In this document: in pieces, positions 52,367 through 60,444 of the stretch | How the letters are laid out: every line of letters starts with the position of its first letter | Numbering within the stretch: position 1 is the stretch's first letter | NCBI GenBank assembly: GCA_007121455.1 | Contig: SKKN01000006.1 | Span: 62,001 to 126,000 of the forward strand | DNA length: 64,000 nucleotides | Direction of reading: 5' to 3' | DNA from: Gemmatimonadota bacterium | GTDB lineage: Bacteria > Gemmatimonadota > Gemmatimonadetes > Longimicrobiales > Gaopeijiaceae | The notes under the pieces: model-generated | The model's input: only the letters and a program-made list of their open reading frames with translations | What the model was told of the DNA's origin: nothing | The model's database searches: none | Made by a program: the position numbers and the translations under genes

Positions 52367-52441
52367 GGGGCCTGAATCTGGAGGATGCCCCTGGGAAGTC
52401 GGGGGGCGGCTTCCGCGGTTGAGACCGTTTCGAGGAGAGGG

Positions 52442-52594
52442 ATGATGGGAAGCTTCCTGCCCGGCGGATACACTTTCGTTCACCTGGTATTCTGGCCCGT
52501 GGTGGCGCTGATCGTCGTGGGTACGAACGCAGTGCCGATCATGCTCAGCATCTCGATCGTTCTCCTGATCCTGGAGGGGTTGGGCCGGGCCTGA
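52442..52594 (+). CDS. Small membrane protein
   Basis: 50 aa from ATG 52442 (ATG 52445 is equally possible), with GAGGAGAGGG directly upstream. MMGSFLPGGYTFVHLVFWP is followed by two short hydrophobic segments, VVALIVVGTNAVPIML and SISIVLLILEGL. Its own promoter, ribosome-binding site and a terminator at 52660 frame it as a monocistronic unit. No family recognised. Confidence 0.6.
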   Translation: MMGSFLPGGYTFVHLVFWPVVALIVVGTNAVPIMLSISIVLLILEGLGRA

Positions 52595-52659
52595 GGAAGC
52601 CGGTCGCGGTCCTCCGGGTGTGGATGGAGGGTCGTCGTTCAGGTGCTGCACGGAGAAGG

Positions 52660-52692
52660 CGGCCCCCGGGAACCTGGGGGCCGTCTTCGTTT
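52660..52692 (+). terminator. Intrinsic terminator
   Basis: CGGCCCCC (52660-52667) pairs perfectly with GGGGGCCG (52676-52683) around GGGAACCT, followed by TCTTCGTTT. It ends the small membrane-protein transcript 66 bp after its stop. Confidence 0.75.
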
Positions 52693-52745
52693 ATCTCCAT
52701 ATCCCGTTCCGGGCCTTTCCCGCCCGGTGCTGAGCGGGATTTCTC

Positions 52746-52991
52746 GTGGAGGTGAATGTGCTCTGGCTTCAGATACTCGGTCTCGTGGCGGCCCTCGCAG
52801 TGGGCCTTTGGGTCGGTCGTCCCCGTTCCTTCAAGCAGTCTTCCCTCGAGATCGACGAGTTGCTCGAGAAGCGGGGGGAGCATCGAAAGGCGAAGCGGCA
52901 CATCACCTTCATCAACCTGCTTCAGAGAAAGGTGGAAAGGGGATCGCATCGGCGGCAGAAGCCGTCCGGTCGCCGGCCTTTCCAGCTCTGA
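52746..52991 (+). CDS. Small membrane-anchored basic protein
   Basis: 81 aa from GTG 52746; GTG codons at 52752 and 52758 are alternatives. One N-terminal membrane helix (VLWLQILGLVAALAVGLWVG) is followed by a very basic cytoplasmic or periplasmic tail (LLEKRGEHRKAKRHITF, SHRRQKPSGRRPFQL). No family recognised. It is flanked by a terminator upstream and a convergent DUF445 gene. Confidence 0.5.
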   Translation: MEVNVLWLQILGLVAALAVGLWVGRPRSFKQSSLEIDELLEKRGEHRKAKRHITFINLLQRKVERGSHRRQKPSGRRPFQL

Positions 52992-53014
52992 CGGTCCCGC
53001 CTCGCTCAACCCCC

Positions 53015-54583
53015 TCAGCCGAGCAGGGCGTTCACGACCACCAGAACGCATCCGATCACCGCGCCGAGGACGTACCCGAGGCGCACGATCAGCCGCAGCT
53101 CCCGGCTCGTGACCCTCCGGACGAGCTCCTCCAGCCGGGCCGTCGGGTACTCCCGCACCTTCGTTTCGACGCGCCGAGCCACGTCGATCCGGCGAACGAC
53201 CTCGGGCACCTGTCCCTGAAGCCAATGCCACAAAGGATCGGAGACGGCTTCCTCGAGACGGCTCGGCGTAGCCGGCGGAAGCCAGTCGGCGGGGCGGCCG
53301 AGGGGATGGTCGAGTAGAGAGCGGGTCACGGTCTGCCCAGCCTCCGCGTAGAGGCGGTGGGCGGCGCCACTCCGAGTCATCTGGATGATCCAATCCGCGA
53401 GCTGCTCCGGTGGCACGCGCTCGAAGAGCTCTCCCCACGTGCTCGTGGACATCCGGTCGAGCGCTGCGCGCATCTTCTCCACGAGGTATCTTCGTGCGGC
53501 GGGCTCACGGGCACCTGCCACAATCCATCCTGCAATGGTCTCTCTTGCCTCCCGGACGTTCGGGTCGTCCGGCGTACCGAGCACTGAGGTGACGGGACGC
53601 TGGAGGAAGTCCACGACGGCGTCGTTGACCCCCCTCGCCATCGCATCCTGTACGGCCGGGTCGCGGAGCATCTCGGAGAGATGCTCCGCGCCCTCCTCTT
53701 CGATCGTGCCGAGCACGCGGTCCACCGTCCCCTCCGTCACGATCAGGCGTGCGACCACCCGTTGGTGGAATCGTAGATCGTGGAGGAACCGCTGGAGCAG
53801 GTCGTGAACGGTCGTCTCGAAGCGTGCGCGCGCCACCGGGTCCTCCAGCAGCCGGCCCAGTCGCTGGATCGCGAGAGGCAAATACGCGGCGACGGCCTTT
53901 TCCAATGACGCCACGAGCCCGGAGGGGAGCACTTCCTCGAAGGTGCGCCCGGGTCGCAGGAAACGCCGCGCCGAATTCTCGAGCGATTCATCCACCGCCC
54001 TTCGAAAGCCCGCGCTGTCCGTGACGGAGTCGAGCCACTGATCGACGGTCTGGGCGAGGAGATCCTCGCGCTCGGGTGTCAGAATCTCGCCGATCGGTTG
54101 GTTACGAAGGGTTTCGACCAGGTCCTCCGAGCGGTCCGCGATCGCCCGTTCGAAGGCGGTGGAATGGAGGTAGACGTCGAGGCGTTCGAGGCCGACGTCG
54201 ACGAGGCCCTGGAGAAGGCCGTCCAGCTCCCGTGAGATTTCGGGAGGAAGGGTCTCCCGAAGAGAGGGCCGCTCCTTTTCGAGCACCTCGTTCAGGAAGG
54301 AGGACACGCGGACGTCGAAAGCCTCCCGGAATTCCTGGGTGGCGAAGGTTCGTGCCAGATCCTCGTCCGTCAGCAGTCGGTTCCCGACCGTGCGCCCAAC
54401 GGCTTCCGCGAGCCGTGCCTGGTTCTTCGGGATCGCGCCGTGGAGCAATCGGATACGCCACCGGCCGATCCGAGGTGGTTCATAGGGATGGAAGAGCATC
54501 CAGACCGCGACGGTATTCGTGATGCCTCCGGCGAGCGCACCGAAGGCGACGGTCAGGACCGCCCGGAGGAGCTCAGGGGGCAC
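53015..54583 (-). CDS. DUF445-family membrane protein
   Basis: 522 aa from GTG 54583. An N-terminal membrane segment (VLTVAFGALAGGITNTVAVWMLF) with the family motif LAGGITNTVAVWMLFHPYEP, a very long helical region and a C-terminal membrane segment (LGYVLGAVIGCVLVVVNALL). GAIPKNQARLAEAVGRTVGNRLL is the other DUF445 hallmark. Both ends in the membrane with a helical middle suggests a hairpin or tether. Function unknown. It starts 6 bp after the stop of the lipoprotein gene, so they share a transcript. Confidence 0.87.
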   Translation of the reverse strand: MPPELLRAVLTVAFGALAGGITNTVAVWMLFHPYEPPRIGRWRIRLLHGAIPKNQARLAEAVGRTVGNRLLTDEDLARTFATQEFREAFDVRVSSFLNEVLEKERPSLRETLPPEISRELDGLLQGLVDVGLERLDVYLHSTAFERAIADRSEDLVETLRNQPIGEILTPEREDLLAQTVDQWLDSVTDSAGFRRAVDESLENSARRFLRPGRTFEEVLPSGLVASLEKAVAAYLPLAIQRLGRLLEDPVARARFETTVHDLLQRFLHDLRFHQRVVARLIVTEGTVDRVLGTIEEEGAEHLSEMLRDPAVQDAMARGVNDAVVDFLQRPVTSVLGTPDDPNVREARETIAGWIVAGAREPAARRYLVEKMRAALDRMSTSTWGELFERVPPEQLADWIIQMTRSGAAHRLYAEAGQTVTRSLLDHPLGRPADWLPPATPSRLEEAVSDPLWHWLQGQVPEVVRRIDVARRVETKVREYPTARLEELVRRVTSRELRLIVRLGYVLGAVIGCVLVVVNALLG

Positions 54584-54589
54584 GGAGCA

Positions 54590-55549
54590 TCAGGGCTGGA
54601 CGTGTCTGAGCAGGCCCACCACGGGAAACGCGCGGCCTTCCATCTGGACCTCGCCCCGCACCTCGAAGAGGCCCTCGACGGGGAGGATGGGACCTTCCTC
54701 CTCCAGGGCCTGGAGGTGCACGGCCCCCACCTCCAGTTCGCCCGAGATCTCCCGGCCAGGCGTACTGAAGCGCCATGCCACCGGGACGTCCCGGCGCGCC
54801 CGCTCGAACGCACGGAGTTCCGTCCACTCCACGGTCACCTCGGGCCACCGGCGGTCCAGGAAGTCCACCCGGCTCCACGCGCGTGCGGTGGCTTCGCCCT
54901 GCTCCACCGCGTCAGGGTGATCGAGAAAGAGTTGGAAGTTGTTGCCGGAGACGAGGAACAGCCATTCCCCAGGACTGGGGTCCACGGCGCGTCGGCTGCG
55001 CCTCAGGTCGAGCACGACCCCCTCGAGATCCTGCGTCGGGGTCGTCGACCCGGCCGCGAAGAAGCGAACGCTCTCCCCTCCCGCTCCGCTCCAGTCCGCG
55101 AGCATCTCTCCGAGCCCCAGCTCGAGGCGTCGGCCGGCCTCCTGGAACCGAATCGATTCGATCAGGTCGTCCCCGCCCGCGACGATGCGGGTGGTCAGGG
55201 TCGGGAGGATCCTCCACGGGGCGCGTGTGGAGGGAGTATCCTGCACGTCCTCCTGGAACGCATCCCACCCCCCGTTTCGCAACATCCAGCCCTTCACTTC
55301 CCGTTCAACGCCTTCCGGCATGGTGCGTGCACCGAAGAACCACGGAATTACGACCAGAGAGTCGGCCTCCTCGGAGATGAATGCGAACTTGCGCTCGTAG
55401 ACGCGTCCCTGGAACGGGGTCGTATCGCCCTCGACGGACACCTCTTCCGCCTCCGTGAGACGAGGCGTTGTGTGCGCCTCATCTTCACCGCACGCGGACG
55501 TCAGTCCGAGGAGCAGGAGGATGAGCAGCAGGTATGCGGGCACGAACAC
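54590..55549 (-). CDS. Lipoprotein of unknown function
   Basis: 319 aa. Lipoprotein signal MFVPAYLLLILLLLGLTSAC with lipobox LTSAC (Cys20). The mature part is acidic and beta-rich (VEGDTTPFQGRVYERKFAF, VTVEWTELRAFERARRDVPVAW) with no enzyme motif. It is probably anchored in the outer or inner membrane. Pairing with DUF445 is suggestive because both could bridge the envelope. Divergent from the dicarboxylate symporter gene. Confidence 0.75.
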   Translation of the reverse strand: MFVPAYLLLILLLLGLTSACGEDEAHTTPRLTEAEEVSVEGDTTPFQGRVYERKFAFISEEADSLVVIPWFFGARTMPEGVEREVKGWMLRNGGWDAFQEDVQDTPSTRAPWRILPTLTTRIVAGGDDLIESIRFQEAGRRLELGLGEMLADWSGAGGESVRFFAAGSTTPTQDLEGVVLDLRRSRRAVDPSPGEWLFLVSGNNFQLFLDHPDAVEQGEATARAWSRVDFLDRRWPEVTVEWTELRAFERARRDVPVAWRFSTPGREISGELEVGAVHLQALEEEGPILPVEGLFEVRGEVQMEGRAFPVVGLLRHVQP

Positions 55550-55680
55550 TCCGGAAAGGGGGTGGAACTGACACGTTCGAGAAGGTAGCAGGCGACTTGC
55601 AGGGGGGCGAGGGCACTTCTATCTTCATCCGCACCTCCTCCTCGGGGACGCCGTCCTTTCACCCCTTCCCACCCCACTCG

Positions 55681-57009
55681 ATGCAGCTATACACCAAGAT
55701 TCTCCTCGGGCTCATCCTGGGTGCGATCTGCGGGTTCTTCGCGAACGTGCTCGGGATCGTATGGCTCCAGAACCTCTTCATCTCGCTCGAGCCCATCGGC
55801 ACCGTGTTCATCCGAGCGATCACGATGATCGTGGTGCCGCTCGTGGTGGCAAGCCTCATGGTGGGGACCGCTTCACTGGGGGATCTTGCGAAGCTTGGTA
55901 GGATCGGGGGGAAGACGGTAGCCTACTACCTCTGCACCACTGCAGTGGCGGTCACGATCGGGCTCTTGATCTCGAACCTCGTGAGGCCGGGTGCGAGGAT
56001 CGATCAAACGACGCGCGACACCCTCTCCCAGGAGTTCGACGAGCAGGCGGCGGGTGCGGTAACGCTCGCGGACGAGGCTCCGAGCGTCGTGGAGACCCTG
56101 ATCAATCTCATCCCGCAGAATCCGATCCAGGCCGCTGCGGAGCTGGACCTGCTTCCGCTGATCTTCTTCACGATCATCTTCGCCGCCGCCATCAGCGTCA
56201 TCGCGCCCGCCCGTCGGGATGCGGTGATCACCTTCTTCGAGGGGATCAACGACGCGTGCATGGTCGTCATCGATTGGATCATGAAAACGGCCCCGTACGC
56301 GGTGTTCGCGATCATCGCCGCCGTCGTCTCCCGGTTCGGGATGGATCTGCTTCAGAGCCTGCTCGTGTACACGGCCACGGTGGCGGCGGGCCTGCTGATC
56401 CACGGGTTCTTCACGTACGGGCTGGCGCTCCGGCTGTTGGCGAAGCTGGAGTTCCTCCCCTTTCTCAAGAATATCTCGAACGCTCCCCTGGTCGCTTTTT
56501 CCACCTCGTCGTCCAGCGCCACCCTCCCGGTCACCATGGAGACGGCCGAGGAGCGGGTGGGCATCTCCAAGCCGGTCTCCAGCTTCGTGCTTCCGCTGGG
56601 TGCGACGATCAACATGGACGGGACGGCGCTCTACCAGGCGGTAGCCGTGATGTTTATCGCGCAGATCTACGGGATCCCCCTCTCCGTCATGGACCAGCTC
56701 ATCGTGGTGCTGACCGCGACGCTGGCGTCGATCGGTGCGGCCGGAGTGCCGAGTGCCGGGATCATCACCCTGATCATCGTGCTGAACGCGGTGGGCCTCG
56801 GCGCTCACGTGCAGGCGGGGATCGCGCTCATCCTGGGAGTCGACCGGATCCTCGACATGCTCCGCACGGCCGTGAACGTGACGGGCGACCTTACGGCCTC
56901 TGCGGTGGTCGCGCGGAGCGAGGGGGAGAACCTGGAGCTCCGGCCCGCCCGGAGGAAGGTCGCGCCGGAGGAGGAGCGGGTTCCAGCAGGGACGGCCGGG
57001 GATCTCTGA
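55681..57009 (+). CDS. Dicarboxylate/amino acid:cation symporter (DAACS family)
   Basis: 442 aa from ATG 55681, the first residue of the first helix (MQLYTKILLGLILGAICGFF); the open frame upstream is not protein-like, and no ribosome-binding site is seen. The glutamate-transporter fold is plain: AFSTSSSSATLPVTMETAEE is the HP1 serine-rich loop, LPLGATINMDGTALYQ is the TM7 sodium/NMDG motif, and LTATLASIGAAGVPSAGIITL is HP2. It should take up glutamate, aspartate or C4-dicarboxylates with protons or sodium. C-terminal 30 residues are charged. Confidence 0.93.
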   Translation: MQLYTKILLGLILGAICGFFANVLGIVWLQNLFISLEPIGTVFIRAITMIVVPLVVASLMVGTASLGDLAKLGRIGGKTVAYYLCTTAVAVTIGLLISNLVRPGARIDQTTRDTLSQEFDEQAAGAVTLADEAPSVVETLINLIPQNPIQAAAELDLLPLIFFTIIFAAAISVIAPARRDAVITFFEGINDACMVVIDWIMKTAPYAVFAIIAAVVSRFGMDLLQSLLVYTATVAAGLLIHGFFTYGLALRLLAKLEFLPFLKNISNAPLVAFSTSSSSATLPVTMETAEERVGISKPVSSFVLPLGATINMDGTALYQAVAVMFIAQIYGIPLSVMDQLIVVLTATLASIGAAGVPSAGIITLIIVLNAVGLGAHVQAGIALILGVDRILDMLRTAVNVTGDLTASAVVARSEGENLELRPARRKVAPEEERVPAGTAGDL

Positions 57010-57076
57010 CGAGCAGGACCCCGGGTGGGGAGGGCGAGAGGGGGGAGGCCGAGCGGGGTGCCCCCCGGATACCAGC

Positions 57077-57511
57077 TCAGCCCTTGCGCTCCGCCGCCCC
57101 TGCGACCCGTCGGTCGAGTCGGGTCAGGAACCGGTGCACCCGCCTGGCGTTCGTGCCGAAATCGCCCCGCCCCTTCCGGGAGCGGGAGGAGACGTCGACC
57201 CGTGTCTGGGCGTTCTCGTCCAACCGGATCGTCACCCGGACGTCATCGACGAGGCGGAGAAGGAGTGTCCGCGCCTCGGCTTCGATCTCCCCTCTGGCAT
57301 CGTCCGCCCTGATCACGGACCAGCGCGCAAGGCCTCCATCGGCCAGTCGGAGCGCCTCCGTCCAGACGCCGTCGAACGGGACCGCATACGTGCGGCTCCG
57401 GAGTCGCGGGTCAGCGGCTTCCCGATCCGTTTCCACCCGGTTCTCGGTGAGTCCACGGTGAAGCCGGAGGATCCCGATTTGAAGCCAACCCGAGCTCGGG
57501 CGATCAGTCAC
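57077..57511 (-). CDS. DUF1499-family protein
   Basis: 144 aa from GTG 57511, preceded by GAGGAAGG. The family pattern is seen in VWTEALRLADGGLARWSVI, ARTLLLRLVDDVRVTIRL and TRVDVSSRSRKGRGDFGTNARRVHRFLTRL, close to the standard end of DUF1499. No signal peptide. Its GTG overlaps the stop of the decayed SIMPL frame (GTGA), showing it was once the second gene of that operon. Confidence 0.78.
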   Translation of the reverse strand: MTDRPSSGWLQIGILRLHRGLTENRVETDREAADPRLRSRTYAVPFDGVWTEALRLADGGLARWSVIRADDARGEIEAEARTLLLRLVDDVRVTIRLDENAQTRVDVSSRSRKGRGDFGTNARRVHRFLTRLDRRVAGAAERKG

Positions 57512-57744
57512 CAGCCTTCCTCGAGAATGCGGTACCGGATCGTCACGGACGCCGTAGTGGTCTGAAGGCCTGGTTCGATGGGGGTCTCCACGTCCATGGC
57601 GAACTCCCGTGCCGCGAGGTGGCGAGGTCCCGGAAATTGCGTGTCGCTGCGGGCCTCCGTCGGAGGACCCAGGGCGACCTCCATGGCTCCGGCGATGCCC
57701 CGGGCCTCCGCGTGCGCTTTGGAGGTTGCGTCCCGGAGGAGCGA
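57508..57744 (-). pseudogene. Remnant of a SIMPL (DUF541) domain gene
   Basis: On the minus strand the frame from 57744 to the TGA at 57508 encodes LLRDATSKAHAEARGIAGAM and later FAMDVETPIEPGLQ then TASVTIRYRILEEGW, which matches the C-terminal half of SIMPL-domain proteins. A TGA at 57747-57745 closes the frame upstream, no start codon with a ribosome-binding site is present, and the nucleotidyltransferase gene begins at 57987 on the other strand. The roughly 150 missing residues would not fit. I infer truncation, possibly with frameshifts in 57745-57960. Confidence 0.55.
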
Positions 57745-57986
57745 TCAGCGGCGCGAGCGACGAGATCATCATGTCCTCCTGGGAGGTGGACCAGTGAGCG
57801 GCCTCTCGGCTCAGCGGGGCCCACGCCGTGACGCCACAGCTCGACTATGGAACCGTCGAGTGCGACCCGTGTTCCGTGGCCCCGGTGCGCCCGGCGCCCG
57901 ATCGCGGCCGGGTTGAGCCGACCGGAGAGCCGTGGCATCTTCGGGTGCCAGGCTCCGCGTCCACCCCACTCCGAGGCAGCGCGTTC

Positions 57987-58982
57987 ATGAAGGCAATCAT
58001 TCCATTGGCTGGAAAGGGGACGCGGCTCCGTCCTCACACGTACGTAACTCCGAAGCCGCTCCTTTCCGTCGGCGGCCGCCCGGTGATGAGCTACATCCTC
58101 GACGACCTCGTCGAGCTCGGCGTCGATGAGATCGTCTTCGTCGTGGGCTACCTCGGGGACGTGATCCAGGAGTACATCTCCGAGGAGTATCCGGAGTTGA
58201 CCGCTCACTTCGTCGTCCAGGAGGTGCAGGACGGCACGGCCGGCGCGGTGAAGCTGGCGGCGCCCTTCATCGACGGGGATGTGCTGATCGTCTTCGTGGA
58301 TACGCTCTTCGATGCGGACCTCTCCCTCACCCGGGACCTTCCCGAAGATTGGGCGGGGGTGATCTGGGCGAAGGAAGTGGAGGACTATCAGCGGTTCGGG
58401 GTCATCGTGACCGGCGAGGACGGGGCGATGACACGGATTGTCGAGAAGCCGAAGGAGCCGGTTTCGAAGCTGGCGAACATCGGCCTCTACTACATCCGAG
58501 ACTCCGCGCTCCTCTTCGAGGGGATCGACGAGACGCTTGCAGCGGGCTCGGGGCCGGCCGGGGAGTACTATCTCACCGATGCTTTTCAGTACATGGTGGA
58601 CCAGGGTGCGAAGATCCAGACTGCCCCGGTGGCGGGATGGTACGATTGCGGGAAAAAGGAAACGCTGCTCGAGACGAATCAGCACCTCCTGGAGACGGAT
58701 CGGGGGACGGTGGATCCGTCGGTCTCCATGACGGAGAGCTACATTCACCCGCCGGTCCGGATCGAGGTCGGAGCGGTGCTGGAGGGATCCGAGGTGGGAC
58801 CCAATGTGACCCTCGCGGCAGGCGTACACCTCGTGAACGCCAGGATCCGGGACTCGATCGTGGGACGGGAAGCCAGCGTGGAAGGCTCCGAGCTCCAGGA
58901 CTCGCTCGTGGGATCCCGGGCGAAGGTGAGCGGCTTCCGCGGCACGCTCAATATCGGCGACGATTCAGAAGTGACGGGGTAA
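57987..58982 (+). CDS. Glucose-1-phosphate thymidylyltransferase-like sugar nucleotidyltransferase
   Basis: 331 aa from ATG 57987. MKAIIPLAGKGTRLRPHTYVTPKPLL is the nucleotide-binding start; YLGDVIQEYI, QDGTAGAVKLA and VEKPKEPVSKLANIGLYY follow. After about residue 250 a left-handed beta-helix of hexapeptide-like turns appears (VGPNVTLAAGVHLVNARI). This is the long RmlA form, with an added C-terminal domain as in sugar-nucleotide enzymes. It joins a sugar phosphate to dTTP or UTP. No partner sugar genes are adjacent. Confidence 0.88.
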   Translation: MKAIIPLAGKGTRLRPHTYVTPKPLLSVGGRPVMSYILDDLVELGVDEIVFVVGYLGDVIQEYISEEYPELTAHFVVQEVQDGTAGAVKLAAPFIDGDVLIVFVDTLFDADLSLTRDLPEDWAGVIWAKEVEDYQRFGVIVTGEDGAMTRIVEKPKEPVSKLANIGLYYIRDSALLFEGIDETLAAGSGPAGEYYLTDAFQYMVDQGAKIQTAPVAGWYDCGKKETLLETNQHLLETDRGTVDPSVSMTESYIHPPVRIEVGAVLEGSEVGPNVTLAAGVHLVNARIRDSIVGREASVEGSELQDSLVGSRAKVSGFRGTLNIGDDSEVTG

Positions 58983-58999
58983 GCCGCCCCGCGTCCCCG

Positions 59000-60274
59000 C
59001 TATGGTTCCGGCGAAACGCCTGCGACGGCCAGGCAGGTGAGGAGAGCCCGGACCACGCCTTCCGGCCCCCTCGTGTTCCGGTACCATTCGTCCATGGTGT
59101 GGGCCCGGCCGCCCTCACCTCCGGCACCCATGGTGAGGGCGGGTATGCCGAGGGACATCGGAATGTTCGCGTCCGTCGACGAGGAGGAGAGGAGGGGCTC
59201 GGTGCCGATGACCCTCGAAGCCGCGAGCGCGGCGACCACCAAAGGGGCGTGGGCTTCGGTCGCTCCTGCAGGGCGCCGGCCGATCTCCTCGACGGAGAGC
59301 CGGAGCGACCCCGGGCCCTCCGGCTGGGTCGCCTCCTGCATGTGCCGACGCACGCGACGCTCCAGGTCCGCGAGCAGGGCTCCGTCCTCACTCCGGAGAT
59401 CGACTTCGATCCATCCCTCGTCCGGGATGGAGTTGATCGAGCGGCCCCCGCCCCACCGGGCGACCGTGAGGGTGGTCCGAGGCGTTGCGGGCAGGGGCAG
59501 CTTCGTCAGGGCATCGACTCCGCGCGCGAGCAGGTGCAGAGGGTTCGGTTCGCCCCAGTCCGACCAGGAGTGGCCCCCCGGGCCCGTCAGTCGGAAGCGC
59601 AGGCGGATGGAACCGATGCCTCTCACCACGATGCGGCCGAGTCCCGCTCCGTCTAGGGAGATGAAGCCATGACACGCACGTGCTGCGCCGTTCTCGCCGA
59701 AGAGGTGCTTGACCCCACGGAGGTCCCCGGGGCCCTCCTCCCCTACGGTGCCTACGAAGAGCAGCGGGTGGTGAGGCCGGGCACCGCCCAGCACGACGGA
59801 GCGAGCGACTGCGAGGAGAGCTGCGAGCCCGCGGGAGTCATCCATGATGCTCGGGCCGGTGAAGCAGTTGCCGATCAGGCGGATGCTCGAGTCCGTCCCG
59901 GCCGGGAACACCGTATCGAGATGTGCGGAGAGGAGGACCGGCGGAAGCGAATCCTCCCCCGGGAGGAGCCCCAGCACGTTCCCGGCACCGTCCCGCTCCA
60001 CTCTTGACAGTCCAGCGTCGCGGAAGCCGGATTCCACGTGCGCGGCTCGTGCGTCTTCCGCAAAGGGCGGGGCAGGGATCTCCGCGATCTCCACCTGCTC
60101 CTGGAGGGTTCTGGAGTCCGTTCGCCGGATCGAGTCGATTGCGGTCCGGACGGACCGGAGCCTCAAGAGCTCACGGGGATGAGCCGGTCTCGCCCCTCGC
60201 CCAGGTGGGGCGTCCGTGCATGCCGGGGGGCGCTCGGGGTCGGAGATCGACGGATCGGGGTCGGATCGAGTCAT
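59000..60274 (-). CDS. M20-family metallopeptidase, PepT-like
   Basis: 424 aa. VLLSAHLDTVFPAG (first zinc His and Asp), SIMDDSRGLAALLAV (bridging Asp), FVGTVGEEGPGDLRGVKHLF (catalytic Glu pair) and GEGGRAHTMDEWY (last His) give the complete dinuclear-zinc set. LRFRLTGPGGHSWSDWGEPN marks the dimerisation domain insertion. It should hydrolyse small peptides in the cytoplasm; no signal peptide is present. Convergent with the nucleotidyltransferase gene at 17 bp. Confidence 0.88.
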   Translation of the reverse strand: MTRSDPDPSISDPERPPACTDAPPGRGARPAHPRELLRLRSVRTAIDSIRRTDSRTLQEQVEIAEIPAPPFAEDARAAHVESGFRDAGLSRVERDGAGNVLGLLPGEDSLPPVLLSAHLDTVFPAGTDSSIRLIGNCFTGPSIMDDSRGLAALLAVARSVVLGGARPHHPLLFVGTVGEEGPGDLRGVKHLFGENGAARACHGFISLDGAGLGRIVVRGIGSIRLRFRLTGPGGHSWSDWGEPNPLHLLARGVDALTKLPLPATPRTTLTVARWGGGRSINSIPDEGWIEVDLRSEDGALLADLERRVRRHMQEATQPEGPGSLRLSVEEIGRRPAGATEAHAPLVVAALAASRVIGTEPLLSSSSTDANIPMSLGIPALTMGAGGEGGRAHTMDEWYRNTRGPEGVVRALLTCLAVAGVSPEP

Positions 60275-60444
60275 GATCTGCTCAACTTCACCTCACGGCT
60301 CGGTGAGCGCCACCCGGTGGCAGTTCCCTTCTGCGCGGGGATCCGTTCCCAGGGCGGCGCTTGGACCTGCTCGAGTGGAGATCGCTTGAGAAAACCCCTA
60401 TTTTCATTGGTGGAGGAGTCTCACCAGAACTCCGAGGAGGGTGC

